Assembly (NCBI RefSeq): GCF_031450785.1
Contig: NZ_JARTWB010000002.1
Coordinates: forward strand, 2,852,001 to 2,916,000
Direction of reading: 5' to 3'
Source of the DNA: Caballeronia sp. LZ062
Lineage (GTDB): Bacteria > Pseudomonadota > Gammaproteobacteria > Burkholderiales > Burkholderiaceae
DNA: 64,000 bases
The notes under the pieces are model-generated. The model saw nothing but the letters and a program-made list of their open reading frames with translations, had not been told where the DNA came from and did no database searches. Shown one piece after another: positions 16,763 through 26,022 of this stretch (position 1 is its first letter; each line of letters opens with the position of its first letter). Made by a program: the position numbers and the translations under genes.

Positions 16763-17740
16763 ATGACGACGGCCGTAGTCAAACAAGAACTGGCGGTGGC
16801 GTCGTTCAGCAAGGTCTACAGTCTGGACGAAGTGGAGACTGCGCTGAACGATCTTCCGGAAGGCGCGAGCGAAGCCTTGCGCGCGACTTACGAAAAGATG
16901 CTGAAGGTGGGCAATCTGCGTTTCTGCGTAAAGCCCAACCGCATGCCTTCCATCGACGATCTCGCGACTTCGCTGCCGAACTTCGAGGAACCGCTCGACG
17001 ATATCCGCAAGCAGATTGCGCTGTGCCTCGAAACCGACGACCGGCTCGAACTCATGCCGATGCTGCTGCTCGGCGAACCGGGCATCGGCAAGACGCATTT
17101 CGCCAAGCAGCTCGCGCGGCTGCTCGGCACGTCCTGCCACTACGTCGCGATGAGTTCGCTCACGGCGGGCTGGATTCTGTCCGGCGCGTCGTCGCAATGG
17201 CGCAATGCGAAGCCGGGCAAGGTTTTCGACGCGCTCGTGAACGGCAGCTATGCGAACCCCGTGATGACCGTCGATGAAATCGACAAAGCCACCGGCGACG
17301 CGCAATACGATCCGCTCGGCGCGCTCTACGCTTTGCTGGAACACGATACGGCGCAGAGCTTCATCGACGAATTCGCCGAGGTGCCGATCAACGCGGGCAA
17401 TGTCGTGTGGATCGCTACGGCCAACGACGCGCGCGCGATTCCCGAGCCGCTTCTGAACCGCATGAACGTGTACGAGATTCCCGCGCCGGACCGCGACGGC
17501 GCGCGGCGCATCGCGCAGGCCATTTACGCCGAGATCCGCAACGCGCACGCGTGGGGCAGCCGCTTTCCGGAGACGCTCGGCGACGCGGCGCTCGACGCGC
17601 TCACGCAAGCCTCGCCGCGTGGGATGCGGCGCGCCATGCTCAATGCTTTCGGCAACGCGCGCATCGACGGTAGGCATCACGTCGAGGCGCGCGATATCGA
17701 ACTGGACCGCCAATCGCGTCGCAAGTCCATGGGCTTCTAG
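16763..17740 (+). CDS. AAA+ ATPase (Lon-like ATPase domain, no protease domain)
   Basis: 325 residues from ATG 16763. The ATPase core has Walker A GEPGIGKT (residues 104-111), Walker B MTVDEIDKA, a sensor-1 asparagine in WIATANDA and the arginine-finger region LLNRMNVYEIPAPD. The small helical lid follows (SPRGMRRAMLNAFGNAR). The order resembles the ATPase part of Lon, but there is no Lon N-domain and no Ser-Lys protease domain. A helical N-terminus of 60-70 residues could be a substrate adaptor. The function is unknown; neighbours give no clue. Confidence 0.8.
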   Translation: MTTAVVKQELAVASFSKVYSLDEVETALNDLPEGASEALRATYEKMLKVGNLRFCVKPNRMPSIDDLATSLPNFEEPLDDIRKQIALCLETDDRLELMPMLLLGEPGIGKTHFAKQLARLLGTSCHYVAMSSLTAGWILSGASSQWRNAKPGKVFDALVNGSYANPVMTVDEIDKATGDAQYDPLGALYALLEHDTAQSFIDEFAEVPINAGNVVWIATANDARAIPEPLLNRMNVYEIPAPDRDGARRIAQAIYAEIRNAHAWGSRFPETLGDAALDALTQASPRGMRRAMLNAFGNARIDGRHHVEARDIELDRQSRRKSMGF

Positions 17741-17925
17741 CGGGCCGCGGTTTCGCGATTTTTCGCAAAACGCCGTCAAAATGCGCTCATTCGAACGTCT
17801 GGCGGTCGGATTCTTGCCTTTTTCCGAATTGCACCGGAAAACGATGCGCGCTGCGTGCGTTATTGTGCAACGCGCAATAGTCCCGCACGTAGAATAGTTA
17901 GCATCGAGTCGGCGCGGAAAAGGAC

Positions 17926-19026
17926 ATGGATCGGATCGAATGCGTGGTACTCGGCGCGGGCGTCGTCGGGCTCGCCATCGCCCGGGCGCTCGCGCAGCGC
18001 GGGCGCGAAGTGATGGTGCTGGAAGCGGGCGAAGCCATCGGCATCGGCACGAGTTCGCGCAACAGCGAAGTGATACACGCGGGCATCTACTATCCGCGCG
18101 GCTCGCTCAAGGCGGAACTGTGCGTGCGCGGCCGCGAAATGCTGTACGCATTCTGCGAGGCGCACGGCGTGCCGCACCGGCAATGCGGCAAGCTGCTCGT
18201 GGCCACCGCGCGCAATCAGATTCCGCAGCTCGCGGCGATCGAACAGAAGGGCATCGAGAATCGCGTGGAAGGGCTCGTGCGCATCAGCGGCGCCGAAGCA
18301 AAGGACATGGAGCCGCAACTGCAATGCGTCGAAGCGGTGTACTCGCCTCGCACGGGCATCGTCGATAGCCATCAGTTCATGCTCGCGCTGCAGGGCGACG
18401 CCGAGAATCGCGGCGCGGGCGTCGTGTTTCATACGCCGGTCGCGAGCATCGAGGCGCGCGAAGGCTGCTTCATCGTCGAGACGGGCGGGCAGGCGCCGGC
18501 GCGCTTCCGGGCGTCGTATCTCATCAACAGCGCGGGGCTGCATGCAAACGACATCGCGCGGCGCATTCGCGGTCTCGACGACCGCCACGTGCCGCCGCTC
18601 TACTTCGCCAAGGGCAACTACTTCAGCGTGAGCGGGCGCGCGCCGTTCGACCGCCTGATCTATCCGATGCCGAACGAAGCGGGTCTCGGCGTGCATCTGA
18701 CCATCGATATGGGCGGGCAGGCGAAGTTCGGCCCGGACGTGGAATGGGTGCCGTCGATCAACTACGACGTCGATCCGCGCCGCGCCGATTCCTTCTACGC
18801 AGCCATTCGCGCGTACTGGCCCGGCCTGCCCGACGGCGCGCTGCAACCCGCGTATGCCGGCATCCGGCCGAAGCTCTCCGGTCCAGGCCAGGCGGCGGCG
18901 GATTTCATGATCCAGGGCAAATCGGCGCATGGCGTGCCGGGGCTCGTGAACCTGTTCGGCATGGAATCGCCGGGGCTGACGGCGTCGCTGGCTATCGGCG
19001 AACGGGTCGCCGACATGTTGCGCTGA
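17926..19026 (+). CDS. LhgO-like FAD-dependent oxidoreductase
   Basis: 366 residues. DAO-superfamily flavoprotein related to L-2-hydroxyglutarate dehydrogenase. It opens with the dinucleotide-binding motif [32 protein letters not shown] is the characteristic LhgO block after the FAD motif. [10 protein letters not shown] and [19 protein letters not shown] close the FAD site. The substrate is probably a 2-hydroxy acid, with electrons passed to the respiratory chain, but no glutarate gene is nearby. Monocistronic; the upstream gap is 185 bases. Confidence 0.85.
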   Translation: MDRIECVVLGAGVVGLAIARALAQRGREVMVLEAGEAIGIGTSSRNSEVIHAGIYYPRGSLKAELCVRGREMLYAFCEAHGVPHRQCGKLLVATARNQIPQLAAIEQKGIENRVEGLVRISGAEAKDMEPQLQCVEAVYSPRTGIVDSHQFMLALQGDAENRGAGVVFHTPVASIEAREGCFIVETGGQAPARFRASYLINSAGLHANDIARRIRGLDDRHVPPLYFAKGNYFSVSGRAPFDRLIYPMPNEAGLGVHLTIDMGGQAKFGPDVEWVPSINYDVDPRRADSFYAAIRAYWPGLPDGALQPAYAGIRPKLSGPGQAAADFMIQGKSAHGVPGLVNLFGMESPGLTASLAIGERVADMLR

Positions 19027-19146
19027 GCGTTCGCCCGCGCTTATCTCCGACATTTGTCGTCATCGAATGGTGCGTGTGTTGTTATGCTCAGGCGTCGCCG
19101 TCGTCAGAACGGCGCTTTCCCCCAATACAACATGGAGCGAGTCACC

Positions 19147-19461
19147 ATGAAGACTTCCCGTCGCACATTTCTGATGACGAGCGTGGGCGTTGCGTCGACG
19201 CTCGCGCTCGGTTCGCGCGTCGCTTTCGCCGATGCGCCGAAGGTCGAGGAGAGCGATCCCACCGCGCAGGCGCTCGGCTACAAGCTGGACGCAAGCAAGG
19301 TCGACAAGGCCAAGTTCCCGAAGTACGCAGCGGGGCAAGAATGCGGCAATTGCCAGTTCTATCAGGGCAAGGCGTCCGATCCGTTCGCGCCATGCCCGAT
19401 GTTCGGCGGCAAGCAAGTGGCCGCGAAGGGCTGGTGCAGCGCCTACGCGAAGAAGGCCTGA
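19147..19461 (+). CDS. High-potential iron-sulfur protein (HiPIP)
   Basis: 104 residues from ATG 19147. The N-terminus has a twin-arginine signal (SRRTFLMTSVG), as expected for a cofactor-bearing periplasmic protein exported folded by Tat. Four cysteines bind one [4Fe-4S] cluster: CGNC, CPMF and GWCSAY. The mature length of about 70 residues is normal for HiPIP. It likely carries electrons in the periplasm between membrane complexes. An ATG at 19132 is also in frame, but 19147 places the twin arginines closer to the start. Confidence 0.93.
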   Translation: MKTSRRTFLMTSVGVASTLALGSRVAFADAPKVEESDPTAQALGYKLDASKVDKAKFPKYAAGQECGNCQFYQGKASDPFAPCPMFGGKQVAAKGWCSAYAKKA

Positions 19462-19630
19462 GTTCCGAACGCCGTCAAGAACAAGCGCGCCCGGCTGCGA
19501 AGCCCGGCGCGCTTTTGTTCGTCGCTTCTTCGCCGCTTGATCCGGACACGCGCGGTCTTTACACTCGCCAGGGCAAAAATATCCCGGCTGCGCACGCTAG
19601 GCGCCGATCAATCAAATTACAGGGATTCGC

Positions 19631-20926
19631 ATGGCAGGCAGACCATTGAATGCGCGCGCGGTGAGCGCGGCGGTTATCGGCAACGCGCTCGAGTGGTACG
19701 ACTTCGTCGTATTCGGCTTCATGACGGTGGTGATCGCCCGGCTCTTCTTCCCGAGCGAAAGCGATTACTCGTCCATTCTCCTCACCACCGCGAGCTTCGG
19801 CGTGGCGTTCGTGATGCGGCCGGTAGGCGGCATCGTGCTCGGGCTGTATGCCGACCGCGCCGGGCGCAAGCCCGCGCTCACGCTCGTGATCGCGCTGATG
19901 ACGCTCGGCATTCTGCTGCTCGCGATTGCGCCGCCTTACTCGGCCATCGGCATCGGCGCGCCGATTCTGATCGTCGTCGCGCGGCTTCTGCAGGGCTTCT
20001 CGGCGGGCGGCGAGTTCGGCAGTTCGACCGCGCTCCTCATCGAGGCCGCGCCGTTCTCGAAGCGCGGTTTCTACGGCAGCTTCCAGATGGCCAGTCAGGC
20101 GGCGGCGCTCTTGCTCGGCGCGGTCGTGGGCGCGGCGATCTCGCGCGGGCTGTCGCCAGAGGCGCTGCAGTCGTGGGGCTGGCGCGTGCCGTTCATCATC
20201 GGGCTCGTGATCGGGCCCATCGGCCTGTACATCCGGCGCAACATGTCGGACACGGAAGCGTTCATGCACGTGAAGAAGACTGCGCGGCGCGCGACGCTCG
20301 GCGAAGTCTTCCGCACGCATGGCCGCGAAGTGTTGTGCGGTCTCGGCGCGGTGATCGCGCTGACCGTGACGGTCTATGTGCTGATCGCGTATCTGCCGAC
20401 ATTCGCCGTCAAGCAACTCAAGCTGCCGTACGGCCAGTCGTTCACGGCGCTGATCGTCGGCAATCTGCTGCTGACGGTGCTTTCGCCGGTGGCGGGCGCG
20501 TGGTCCGACCGCATCGGACGCAAGGCGCTCACGCTGTGGTCGCTCGGGATCACGCTCGTCATCATTTATCCGCTCTTCGCGTGGCTTGCGGCGGAACCGA
20601 GCGTGCTGCGTCTCGTCATCGTGCAAGCAACGCTGTCGGTCGTGCTGTCCGGCTATTACGGGCCGTTCGGCGCGCTGCTCTCCGAGCTTTTTCCCGCGCA
20701 CCTTCGCTCGACGGGCCTGTCACTCGCCTACAACATTGCGGTGATGATTTTCGGCGGCTTTGGCCAATTCATCGTGACGTGGCTCATTCGCGTCACGGGT
20801 TCGCAACTCGCGCCGACGTTCTACGTCATGGCCGGCGTCGTGCTCTCGCTGATCGCGGTGGCGGCGATTCCCGCGACGCGCCACGCCGACGCCGACGTCG
20901 ACGAAGGGCGCGACTTCACACGCTAG
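19631..20926 (+). CDS. MFS transporter, metabolite:H+ symporter (MHS) family
   Basis: 431 residues with about twelve hydrophobic segments. NALEWYDFVVFGFM near the start and ADRAGRKPAL in the first cytoplasmic loop are signatures of the MHS group (citrate, ketoglutarate, proline/betaine, shikimate permeases). FSAGGEFGSST in the fifth membrane region is also typical. The substrate is probably an organic acid, not assignable from sequence. A cupin gene starts eleven bases after the stop and is probably co-transcribed. Confidence 0.9.
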   Translation: MAGRPLNARAVSAAVIGNALEWYDFVVFGFMTVVIARLFFPSESDYSSILLTTASFGVAFVMRPVGGIVLGLYADRAGRKPALTLVIALMTLGILLLAIAPPYSAIGIGAPILIVVARLLQGFSAGGEFGSSTALLIEAAPFSKRGFYGSFQMASQAAALLLGAVVGAAISRGLSPEALQSWGWRVPFIIGLVIGPIGLYIRRNMSDTEAFMHVKKTARRATLGEVFRTHGREVLCGLGAVIALTVTVYVLIAYLPTFAVKQLKLPYGQSFTALIVGNLLLTVLSPVAGAWSDRIGRKALTLWSLGITLVIIYPLFAWLAAEPSVLRLVIVQATLSVVLSGYYGPFGALLSELFPAHLRSTGLSLAYNIAVMIFGGFGQFIVTWLIRVTGSQLAPTFYVMAGVVLSLIAVAAIPATRHADADVDEGRDFTR

Positions 20927-20936
20927 GCGGCATCGC

Positions 20937-21248
20937 ATGAAAGTGATCGAAAGCGGAAAGTTCACGGCCGAGCGCGCGTGGGGCGCGCTCGATATCTGCG
21001 TGATGAACGGCACGTCATGCCGTCTGCACTGGACCGACGCGCCGTACAAATGGCACGTGAACGACGGCGAGGAAGTGTTCGCCGTGATGGACGGCGTGGT
21101 GCGCATGCACGTGCGCGACGCAGAAGGCGAGCGCACCGTGACGCTCCATGCGGGCGATATCTTCCACGCGCAGGCCGGCGACGAGCATTACGCCGAGCCG
21201 GTCGGGGCCGCGCGCATTCTGGTGATCGAGAAAGAAGGCAGCGTCTGA
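20937..21248 (+). CDS. Small cupin protein
   Basis: 103 residues, ATG 20937, eleven bases after the MFS gene. Cupin motif 1 is WHVNDGEEVFAVMDGVVRM and motif 2 is GDIFHAQAGDEHYAEP, with metal-binding histidines and a glutamate in place. It may be an isomerase or a ligand-binding accessory for the permease substrate; neither is shown by sequence. Confidence 0.8.
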   Translation: MKVIESGKFTAERAWGALDICVMNGTSCRLHWTDAPYKWHVNDGEEVFAVMDGVVRMHVRDAEGERTVTLHAGDIFHAQAGDEHYAEPVGAARILVIEKEGSV

Positions 21249-21255
21249 GCGACGC

Positions 21256-21525
21256 TCAACGTTCGAGTCCCGCCGCAACCAGCAGTTCGGCGAGCACTTC
21301 GGTCATGCCGCCCTCGTGCTTATCGGCGCGCTCCTTCAGCTGCTTCACGAGCTTTTCGTCGAGCTTGCATGCGAAGGGGACGAGCCCTTTCGCCTGATCG
21401 AGCTTGCGCTGCTCGCGGCGATCCGTTTTCGACGTGTCGGCCGCGCCCACGCGCGCGCGTCCGCCTTGTTTGAGGTCGTTGGCGAGCTTGAACGCCTTGT
21501 TTTGTTCCAGCTGGAATTTGTTCAC
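21256..21525 (-). CDS. Small ribbon-helix-helix-like protein
   Basis: 89 residues from GTG 21525, preceded by GGAG at five bases. Upstream in-frame sequence is arginine-rich and rejected. The C-terminal half, LVPFACKLDEKLVKQLKERADKHEGG followed by MTEVLAELLVAAGL, has the beta strand plus two helices of an RHH DNA-binding fold. The N-terminal 40 residues are charged and probably flexible. It could be a small regulator or nucleoid-binding protein; no toxin gene is adjacent. Convergent with the cupin gene with seven bases between stops. Confidence 0.65.
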   Translation of the reverse strand: MNKFQLEQNKAFKLANDLKQGGRARVGAADTSKTDRREQRKLDQAKGLVPFACKLDEKLVKQLKERADKHEGGMTEVLAELLVAAGLER

Positions 21526-21599
21526 GTGATGCTCCGGGGCCGCAGTTTCGATGGAGCCGTATTGTACTGGCCCGGCTGCCGGCCTCGGCGGCGCGCGGT

Positions 21600-22358
21600 T
21601 CACGCCTGACCGGTTTCCGCCATCGCATCGATGCGCGCGCGCATGCGCCGCCAATGCGAGCCTTCCCAGAAGACGCGCCGGCAGACATCGCAGGTGACGA
21701 AGCGTGTGTGACGCTGGCGCACGCCGTCCGGCACGCGGCCGTCGATCTCGTCGGGCGCGGCGGGGCGCAGCGGCGCGTTGCACATCAGGCACAGTCGAAA
21801 TGCGCGCACGTGGGCGGCGAGATTCAGCCGGTCCGCAATCTCGCGCCACTGTTCGTCCGGTTGCAGCGCGCGCACATAGCAGCCGTGCAGCACCGTGCGG
21901 CGCTTGAGCAATTCGCGGTCGCGCGTGAGCACGACACGCGATTCGTCTTGCGCGAGGCGCTCGATTTCGTCATCGGGGAAGTTGTTGTCGTAGCGCGTGT
22001 CGAAGCCCGCGAGCCGCAGCAGTTGCGCGAGGCCGCCGAGATGCGCGTCCGCGATGAAGCGCAGGTTCGCAGGCTGCAAGGGCGGGCGCAGCAGCGAGCC
22101 GCCTTCCGCGAGATTCGGCGGCGCGTGGCCGGCCGGATACACCTCGATGCAGTCGCCCGGCTGGATCGGTGCGTCGAAGCCGGCGGGCGAGCCGTTGCGT
22201 AGGATCAACCCGACTTCGGTGTGCGGCACACCGAGCGCTTCGATCATGTGCTTGGTCGACGACGTGGGCGGGCACGCGCACTCGAACGCGCGCCCTCGCT
22301 GTGGCCGGGCGAGGAACTCGTTCAGTTCATCGTGAAATTGAAAGCGCGCGTTGACCAT
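21600..22358 (-). CDS. Mut7-C RNase domain protein with N-terminal ubiquitin-like domain
   Basis: 252 residues from ATG 22358. Residues 1-85 form a ubiquitin/MoaD-like fold (ALGVPHTEVGLILRNG, GDCIEVYP). The Mut7-C part begins RFIADAHLGGLAQLLRLAGFDT, the PIN-like nuclease core, with further acidic residues in NNFPDDEI and VVLTRDRELL. It ends in a zinc ribbon (LCLMCNAPL ... VTCDVCRRVFWEGSHWRRM). This fusion is a known bacterial architecture thought to act on RNA; the in vivo target is unknown. Confidence 0.88.
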   Translation of the reverse strand: MVNARFQFHDELNEFLARPQRGRAFECACPPTSSTKHMIEALGVPHTEVGLILRNGSPAGFDAPIQPGDCIEVYPAGHAPPNLAEGGSLLRPPLQPANLRFIADAHLGGLAQLLRLAGFDTRYDNNFPDDEIERLAQDESRVVLTRDRELLKRRTVLHGCYVRALQPDEQWREIADRLNLAAHVRAFRLCLMCNAPLRPAAPDEIDGRVPDGVRQRHTRFVTCDVCRRVFWEGSHWRRMRARIDAMAETGQA

Positions 22359-22488
22359 GCAGGCAAGTATGGCATTGCGCGCCGCTGCGTGCTGCCGGGC
22401 GATGTGCTCTACTGGCGCACGGGCCGCGCGCCGTGGGCTGCGCGGCGACAGGTCATCAATGACGCTAATCGGCGAAAGGACACAGGCA

Positions 22489-23361
22489 ATGGATATCGGA
22501 TTCATCGGACTAGGCGAAATGGGCGGCGCGATGGCGAGCAACGCGCTGAAGGCGGGCCACACGGTGCGCGTGTGGAACCGCTCGCGCGACAAGACGCGGG
22601 CACTGGCGGATCAGGGCGCGTCCGTTGTCGATACGCCCGAACAGGCGTTTTCCGGCGATGCCGTGTTCTCCATGCTCGCCGACGACAACGCGCTGCGCTC
22701 GGTTCTCGTCGAAGGCGGCTTGCTCAAACATGCTTCGAAGGGCCTCGTGCACGTGAACATGGCGACGATTTCCGCTGCGCTCGCCGTGGAACTCGCGCAG
22801 TTGCACGCGCAGCACGGCGTCGCCTATGTCGCGGCGCCGGTGCTCGGACGGCCGGACGTCGCAGCGGCGGGCAAGCTGAACATCCTGGCGGCGGGCGCGG
22901 ATGCGGACATCGACCGCGTGCAGCCGGTGCTCGACGCCATGGGCCAGAAAACGTGGCGCGTCGGCCAGCAGCCGGAGCACGCGAACGTGCTGAAGCTCGC
23001 GGCGAATTTCATGCTCGCGTCGGCGATCGAAACCGTCGGCGAAGCGGCGGCGCTGGTCACGGGACACGGCATCGAGGCGCAGACGTTCCTCGACGTCATC
23101 ACGAACTCGCTGTTTCCGGGGCCGGTGTATCAGGGCTACGGGAAGATGATCGCGGAGCGCCGCTATGAACCCGCGCTTTTCAAGGCGCGACTCGGGCTGA
23201 AGGACGTGCGCCTCGCAATCGCCGCCGGCGATGCGGTGAACGTGCCGTTGCCCGTGGCGAGCGTGGTGCGCGATAACCTCGTCGATGCCCTCGCTCACGG
23301 CGACGGCGAGAAGGATTTCGCCGTGCTGGGGCAAGTGGCGGCGAGGCGCGCGGGGCGGTGA
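22489..23361 (+). CDS. NAD(P)-dependent beta-hydroxyacid dehydrogenase-family oxidoreductase
   Basis: 290 residues from ATG 22489 (AAAGGA upstream). The Rossmann start IGFIGLGEMGGAMA and the lysine in NVLKLAANFMLA are those of the 3-hydroxyisobutyrate dehydrogenase/GarR/GLYR family. The substrate loop reads APVLGRPDVAAAGKL instead of the APVSGG of garR in this window, pointing to a different substrate class (the 6-phosphogluconate dehydrogenase NAD-binding subgroup that includes imine reductases). Divergent from the Mut7-C gene. Confidence 0.85.
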   Translation: MDIGFIGLGEMGGAMASNALKAGHTVRVWNRSRDKTRALADQGASVVDTPEQAFSGDAVFSMLADDNALRSVLVEGGLLKHASKGLVHVNMATISAALAVELAQLHAQHGVAYVAAPVLGRPDVAAAGKLNILAAGADADIDRVQPVLDAMGQKTWRVGQQPEHANVLKLAANFMLASAIETVGEAAALVTGHGIEAQTFLDVITNSLFPGPVYQGYGKMIAERRYEPALFKARLGLKDVRLAIAAGDAVNVPLPVASVVRDNLVDALAHGDGEKDFAVLGQVAARRAGR

Positions 23362-23418
23362 GTTGCAGGTGAACGAACGCGGCATAATCGCAGTCCCGCT
23401 CTTCTTCGGTAAGCCGCA

Positions 23419-24054
23419 ATGAGTCTGCATGTCTGGTGGCTGTTCGTCGCCACGGTGTTCGTCATATCCGCGATTCCGGGTCCCAACATGCTGCTCGTCA
23501 TGACGCACGGCGCGCGCTTCGGCCTGCGCCGCTCATTCGCGACGATGGCGGGCTGCCTAACCGCGCTCGTGCTGATGCTGTCGGTATCGGCGGCGGGGCT
23601 CGGCGTGTTCTTACAGGCATGGCCGCGTCTCTTCGACGCGCTGCGCCTCATCGGCGCGGCGTATCTCGTGTGGCTCGGCGTGAAAAGCTGGCGCGCGAAG
23701 GCGAGCGCGGTGGCCGTTGACGAGAGCAGCCACGACGCGCGAGCGCAGTCCGCAAAACCGGCTGCGCTTTATCGCAACGGCTTTCTGATTGCAGGCAGCA
23801 ATCCGAAGTCGATCCTCTTCGCGGCGGCGCTGCTGCCGCAATTCATCGACGCGGCGCGGCCCGTGCTGCCGCAATTCGCCGTGCTCGTCGCGACGCTCGC
23901 GGTCATCGAGGTGAGCTGGTACGCGGTGTATGCGGGCCTCGGCGCGCGCATCGGCGAGAAGCTCAAGAGCGCGGCGGTCGCGCAGGCGTTCAATCGGCTG
24001 ACGGGCGGCGTGTTCGTCGGCTTCGGCGCGATGATGGCGCTGCTTAAGCACTGA
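23419..24054 (+). CDS. LysE/RhtB-family exporter
   Basis: 211 residues, about six transmembrane segments. FVISAIPGPNMLLVMTHGARFG is the conserved first helix and loop of the LysE/RhtB amino acid exporters; NPKSILFAAALLPQFID is the second signature. It probably exports amino acids or homoserine-lactone-like compounds by proton exchange. It follows the dehydrogenase gene by 57 bases on the same strand. Confidence 0.9.
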   Translation: MSLHVWWLFVATVFVISAIPGPNMLLVMTHGARFGLRRSFATMAGCLTALVLMLSVSAAGLGVFLQAWPRLFDALRLIGAAYLVWLGVKSWRAKASAVAVDESSHDARAQSAKPAALYRNGFLIAGSNPKSILFAAALLPQFIDAARPVLPQFAVLVATLAVIEVSWYAVYAGLGARIGEKLKSAAVAQAFNRLTGGVFVGFGAMMALLKH

Positions 24055-24410
24055 GCTTCCGTCACCGATGCAATGTGCGCTCGCGCGCGGAGCGTGACGC
24101 GAACGGGTGCGCGATTTGCTCTCGATTGTGTCGACACTTTATTCGCTTCCGAACATACGCGGGGCGTTGCGCGGCGGATAGTGAAAATCCCGATCGGTCT
24201 TATGTTTTAGAGCGGAGTCGGCTTGCAGCCATTCGCGCCGGGCTGCGATGCGGGCGTAGGGCGGGCGGCGGCAGTGTCGAGGCCAACTAAAAATGTCGTA
24301 GCGCCAGCATTTCTACGTCGGCGCACGAGGCGCACGCACCCGGATCACTGCGGCGCAGGCTGGCGCGAACAATCTGAAGCTCGAAATCAACGCAACCCGG
24401 TGAGGTCATC
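24055..24410. other. Gene-free stretch between lysE-type gene and receiver gene
   Basis: No coding signal. A 10-bp palindrome GTGTCGACAC lies at about 24127. I see no clear sigma70 consensus or terminator. Confidence 0.4.
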
Positions 24411-24776
24411 GTGAGCAAGCGCATCCTGATAGCCGATGACGACGACGACGCGCTCGCCGGACTCGCGAACCTGTTGAACGGGCTGGGTCACGAAGTGGCG
24501 CTCGCCGCCAACGGCGCGCAGGCGGTCGAAGTGGCGGCGCAATTCGCGCCCGAAGTGGTGATCCTCGATCTCGGCATGCCGCTCGTGGACGGCCTCGCCG
24601 CCGCGCGCGCGTTGCGCCAGTCGCCGAACGGAGCGGCCATGCTGCTCGTCGCGCTGACGGGATGGGGTCAGCCGCAGCATCGCGACATGACGTTGGAGGC
24701 GGGATTCGACATCCACCTCGTCAAGCCGATCTTGGCGGATCAACTGCAGTTCATTTTGTCGATGACGCAGCCTTGA
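24411..24776 (+). CDS. Receiver-only response regulator
   Basis: 121 residues from GTG 24411. A single REC domain with an acidic cluster DDDDD (9-13), phospho-acceptor D53 (VILDLGMPLVDG), T83 (ALTGWG) and K105 (LVKP). It is the second free-standing receiver in the window and shares with the one at 14639 the ALTG.G and AGFD.HL.KP phrases, so the two are paralogues. It may dock on a hybrid kinase encoded elsewhere. A putative small RNA unit follows. Confidence 0.88.
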   Translation: MSKRILIADDDDDALAGLANLLNGLGHEVALAANGAQAVEVAAQFAPEVVILDLGMPLVDGLAAARALRQSPNGAAMLLVALTGWGQPQHRDMTLEAGFDIHLVKPILADQLQFILSMTQP

Positions 24777-24786
24777 GACAGTCGTG

Positions 24787-24815
24787 TTGCATTGCACCAA
24801 AAGACTTGATATAGT
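24787..24815 (+). promoter_or_regulatory. Putative sigma70 promoter of a small RNA
   Basis: TTGCAT (24787-24792), 17-bp spacer, TATAGT (24810-24815). It lies immediately after the receiver gene stop and only 40 bases before an intrinsic terminator, so it can only drive a very short transcript. Confidence 0.45.
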
Positions 24816-24821
24816 GGTTCC

Positions 24822-24882
24822 TGTCTCCTCCATGTCTCCACTGATATGGATTCAGCCCGCCAACCTAGGCGGGCTTTTTTTC
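24822..24882 (+). ncRNA. Candidate small regulatory RNA, about 60 nt
   Basis: Predicted from the promoter-terminator pair, not from a known family. The expected RNA starts near 24822, carries two TGTCTCC motifs (24822-24828 and 24833-24839) in what should be a single-stranded 5' part, and ends in a GCCCGCC/GGCGGGC hairpin with a long U tail. C/U-rich repeats of this kind are common anti-Shine-Dalgarno seeds in trans-acting RNAs. The same segment could simply be the receiver gene's 3' end and terminator. Confidence 0.35.
24855..24882 (+). terminator. Intrinsic terminator after receiver gene / small RNA
   Basis: Stem GCCCGCC/GGCGGGC with a six-base loop, followed by seven or more T. Confidence 0.88.
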
Positions 24883-24906
24883 GTCTTGCGCGTTCTTGTT
24901 GCGGCG

Positions 24907-24936
24907 CATAAAAAAAGCCGGCCCTATGGCCGGCTT
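24907..24936 (-). terminator. Intrinsic terminator of argC
   Basis: Perfect 9-bp stem (AAGCCGGCC/GGCCGGCTT) with a four-base loop; on the minus strand it is followed by TTTTTT. It lies 30 bases beyond the argC stop. Confidence 0.88.
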
Positions 24937-24965
24937 GTCGTCGACAAACGGCGTCAACAACGCGT

Positions 24966-25919
24966 TCAGCGCGCAAGTCCGGTCGCTTCGTCCGCACCGA
25001 TAGCGAGGTTCATGCACTGAATGGCCGCGCCGGACGCGCCTTTGCCCAGATTATCGAGCCGCGTCACGGTCACGAAACGCTCGTCGTTGCCGAACACGAA
25101 CACATCGACGCGATTCGTGTCGTTGCAGGCCTGAACGTCGAAGAAGCCGTTGTCCAGGTTGCTGTCGGCGTCGAAGGGCATGACGCGCACGAAGGGCTCG
25201 CCCGCATAGTATTCGGCGAGCATGTCGCGCACGTCCTGCGGCTTGGCGGCGCGCGCCAGTTGATCCGGCGAGAAGTAAGTCGTCACCGCGAGACCCTTCA
25301 GGAACGGTCCGACGATCGGCGTGAAAATCGGCGCACGCGACAAACCAGTGCGCACCGACATTTCCGGCAGATGCTTGTGCGTCAAGCCGAGCGCATACGC
25401 GCGCGGGCTGTTCAGGCGCGCGTCGCCGCCGGCTTCGTATTCCGCAATCATCTTCTTGCCGCCGCCGCTGTAGCCGGTGATCGAATAGGCGTGCGCGTGG
25501 AAATCGGCCGAGACGAGCCCGCCCGCGACGAGCGGCTGCATGGACAGCACGAAGGCCGACGCGTGGCAGCCCGGCACGGCGATGCGCTTCGCCGTGCGCA
25601 GCCGTTCGCGCTGCGCACGCGACAACTCCGGCAGGCCGTAAGCCCAGTCGTCGTGCGTGCGAAAGGCGGTGCTCGCGTCGATCACGCAGGTCCGGTCGTT
25701 GCCCGGCTCCACGAGCGAAACCGACTCGCGCGAGGCGACATCCGGCAGGCACAGGAAGGTCACATCCGACGCGTTGATCAGCCGGCGGCGCTCCTCGACG
25801 TCTTTTCGCTTTGCCTCGTCGATGCGCAGCACTTCGATGTCACGGCGCTGCGACAGATATTCGAAAATCTTCAGGCCGGTGGTGCCTTCCTGTCCGTCGA
25901 CAAATACTTTCGTGGTCAT
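24966..25919 (-). CDS. argC: N-acetyl-gamma-glutamyl-phosphate reductase, short type
   Basis: 317 residues from ATG 25919; the frame extends upstream but without conserved sequence. It makes N-acetylglutamate semialdehyde in arginine synthesis using [23 protein letters not shown] is the nucleotide-binding start, C118 in VPGCHASAF is the catalytic thiol, and [13 protein letters not shown] is the conserved loop. The length and the DGQEGTTG start match the short (type 2) ArgC common in proteobacteria. No other arg gene is adjacent. Confidence 0.94.
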   Translation of the reverse strand: MTTKVFVDGQEGTTGLKIFEYLSQRRDIEVLRIDEAKRKDVEERRRLINASDVTFLCLPDVASRESVSLVEPGNDRTCVIDASTAFRTHDDWAYGLPELSRAQRERLRTAKRIAVPGCHASAFVLSMQPLVAGGLVSADFHAHAYSITGYSGGGKKMIAEYEAGGDARLNSPRAYALGLTHKHLPEMSVRTGLSRAPIFTPIVGPFLKGLAVTTYFSPDQLARAAKPQDVRDMLAEYYAGEPFVRVMPFDADSNLDNGFFDVQACNDTNRVDVFVFGNDERFVTVTRLDNLGKGASGAAIQCMNLAIGADEATGLAR

Positions 25920-26022
25920 CTCGATCTCGCTGGTTCGTGGCCGCCGCGCGTGCGCCCGCCGCAAAACCGCCATTCTAAGGCGATTTCGCGACCGGTTGAT
26001 GTCGATGCTGGAACGCCGCGCG

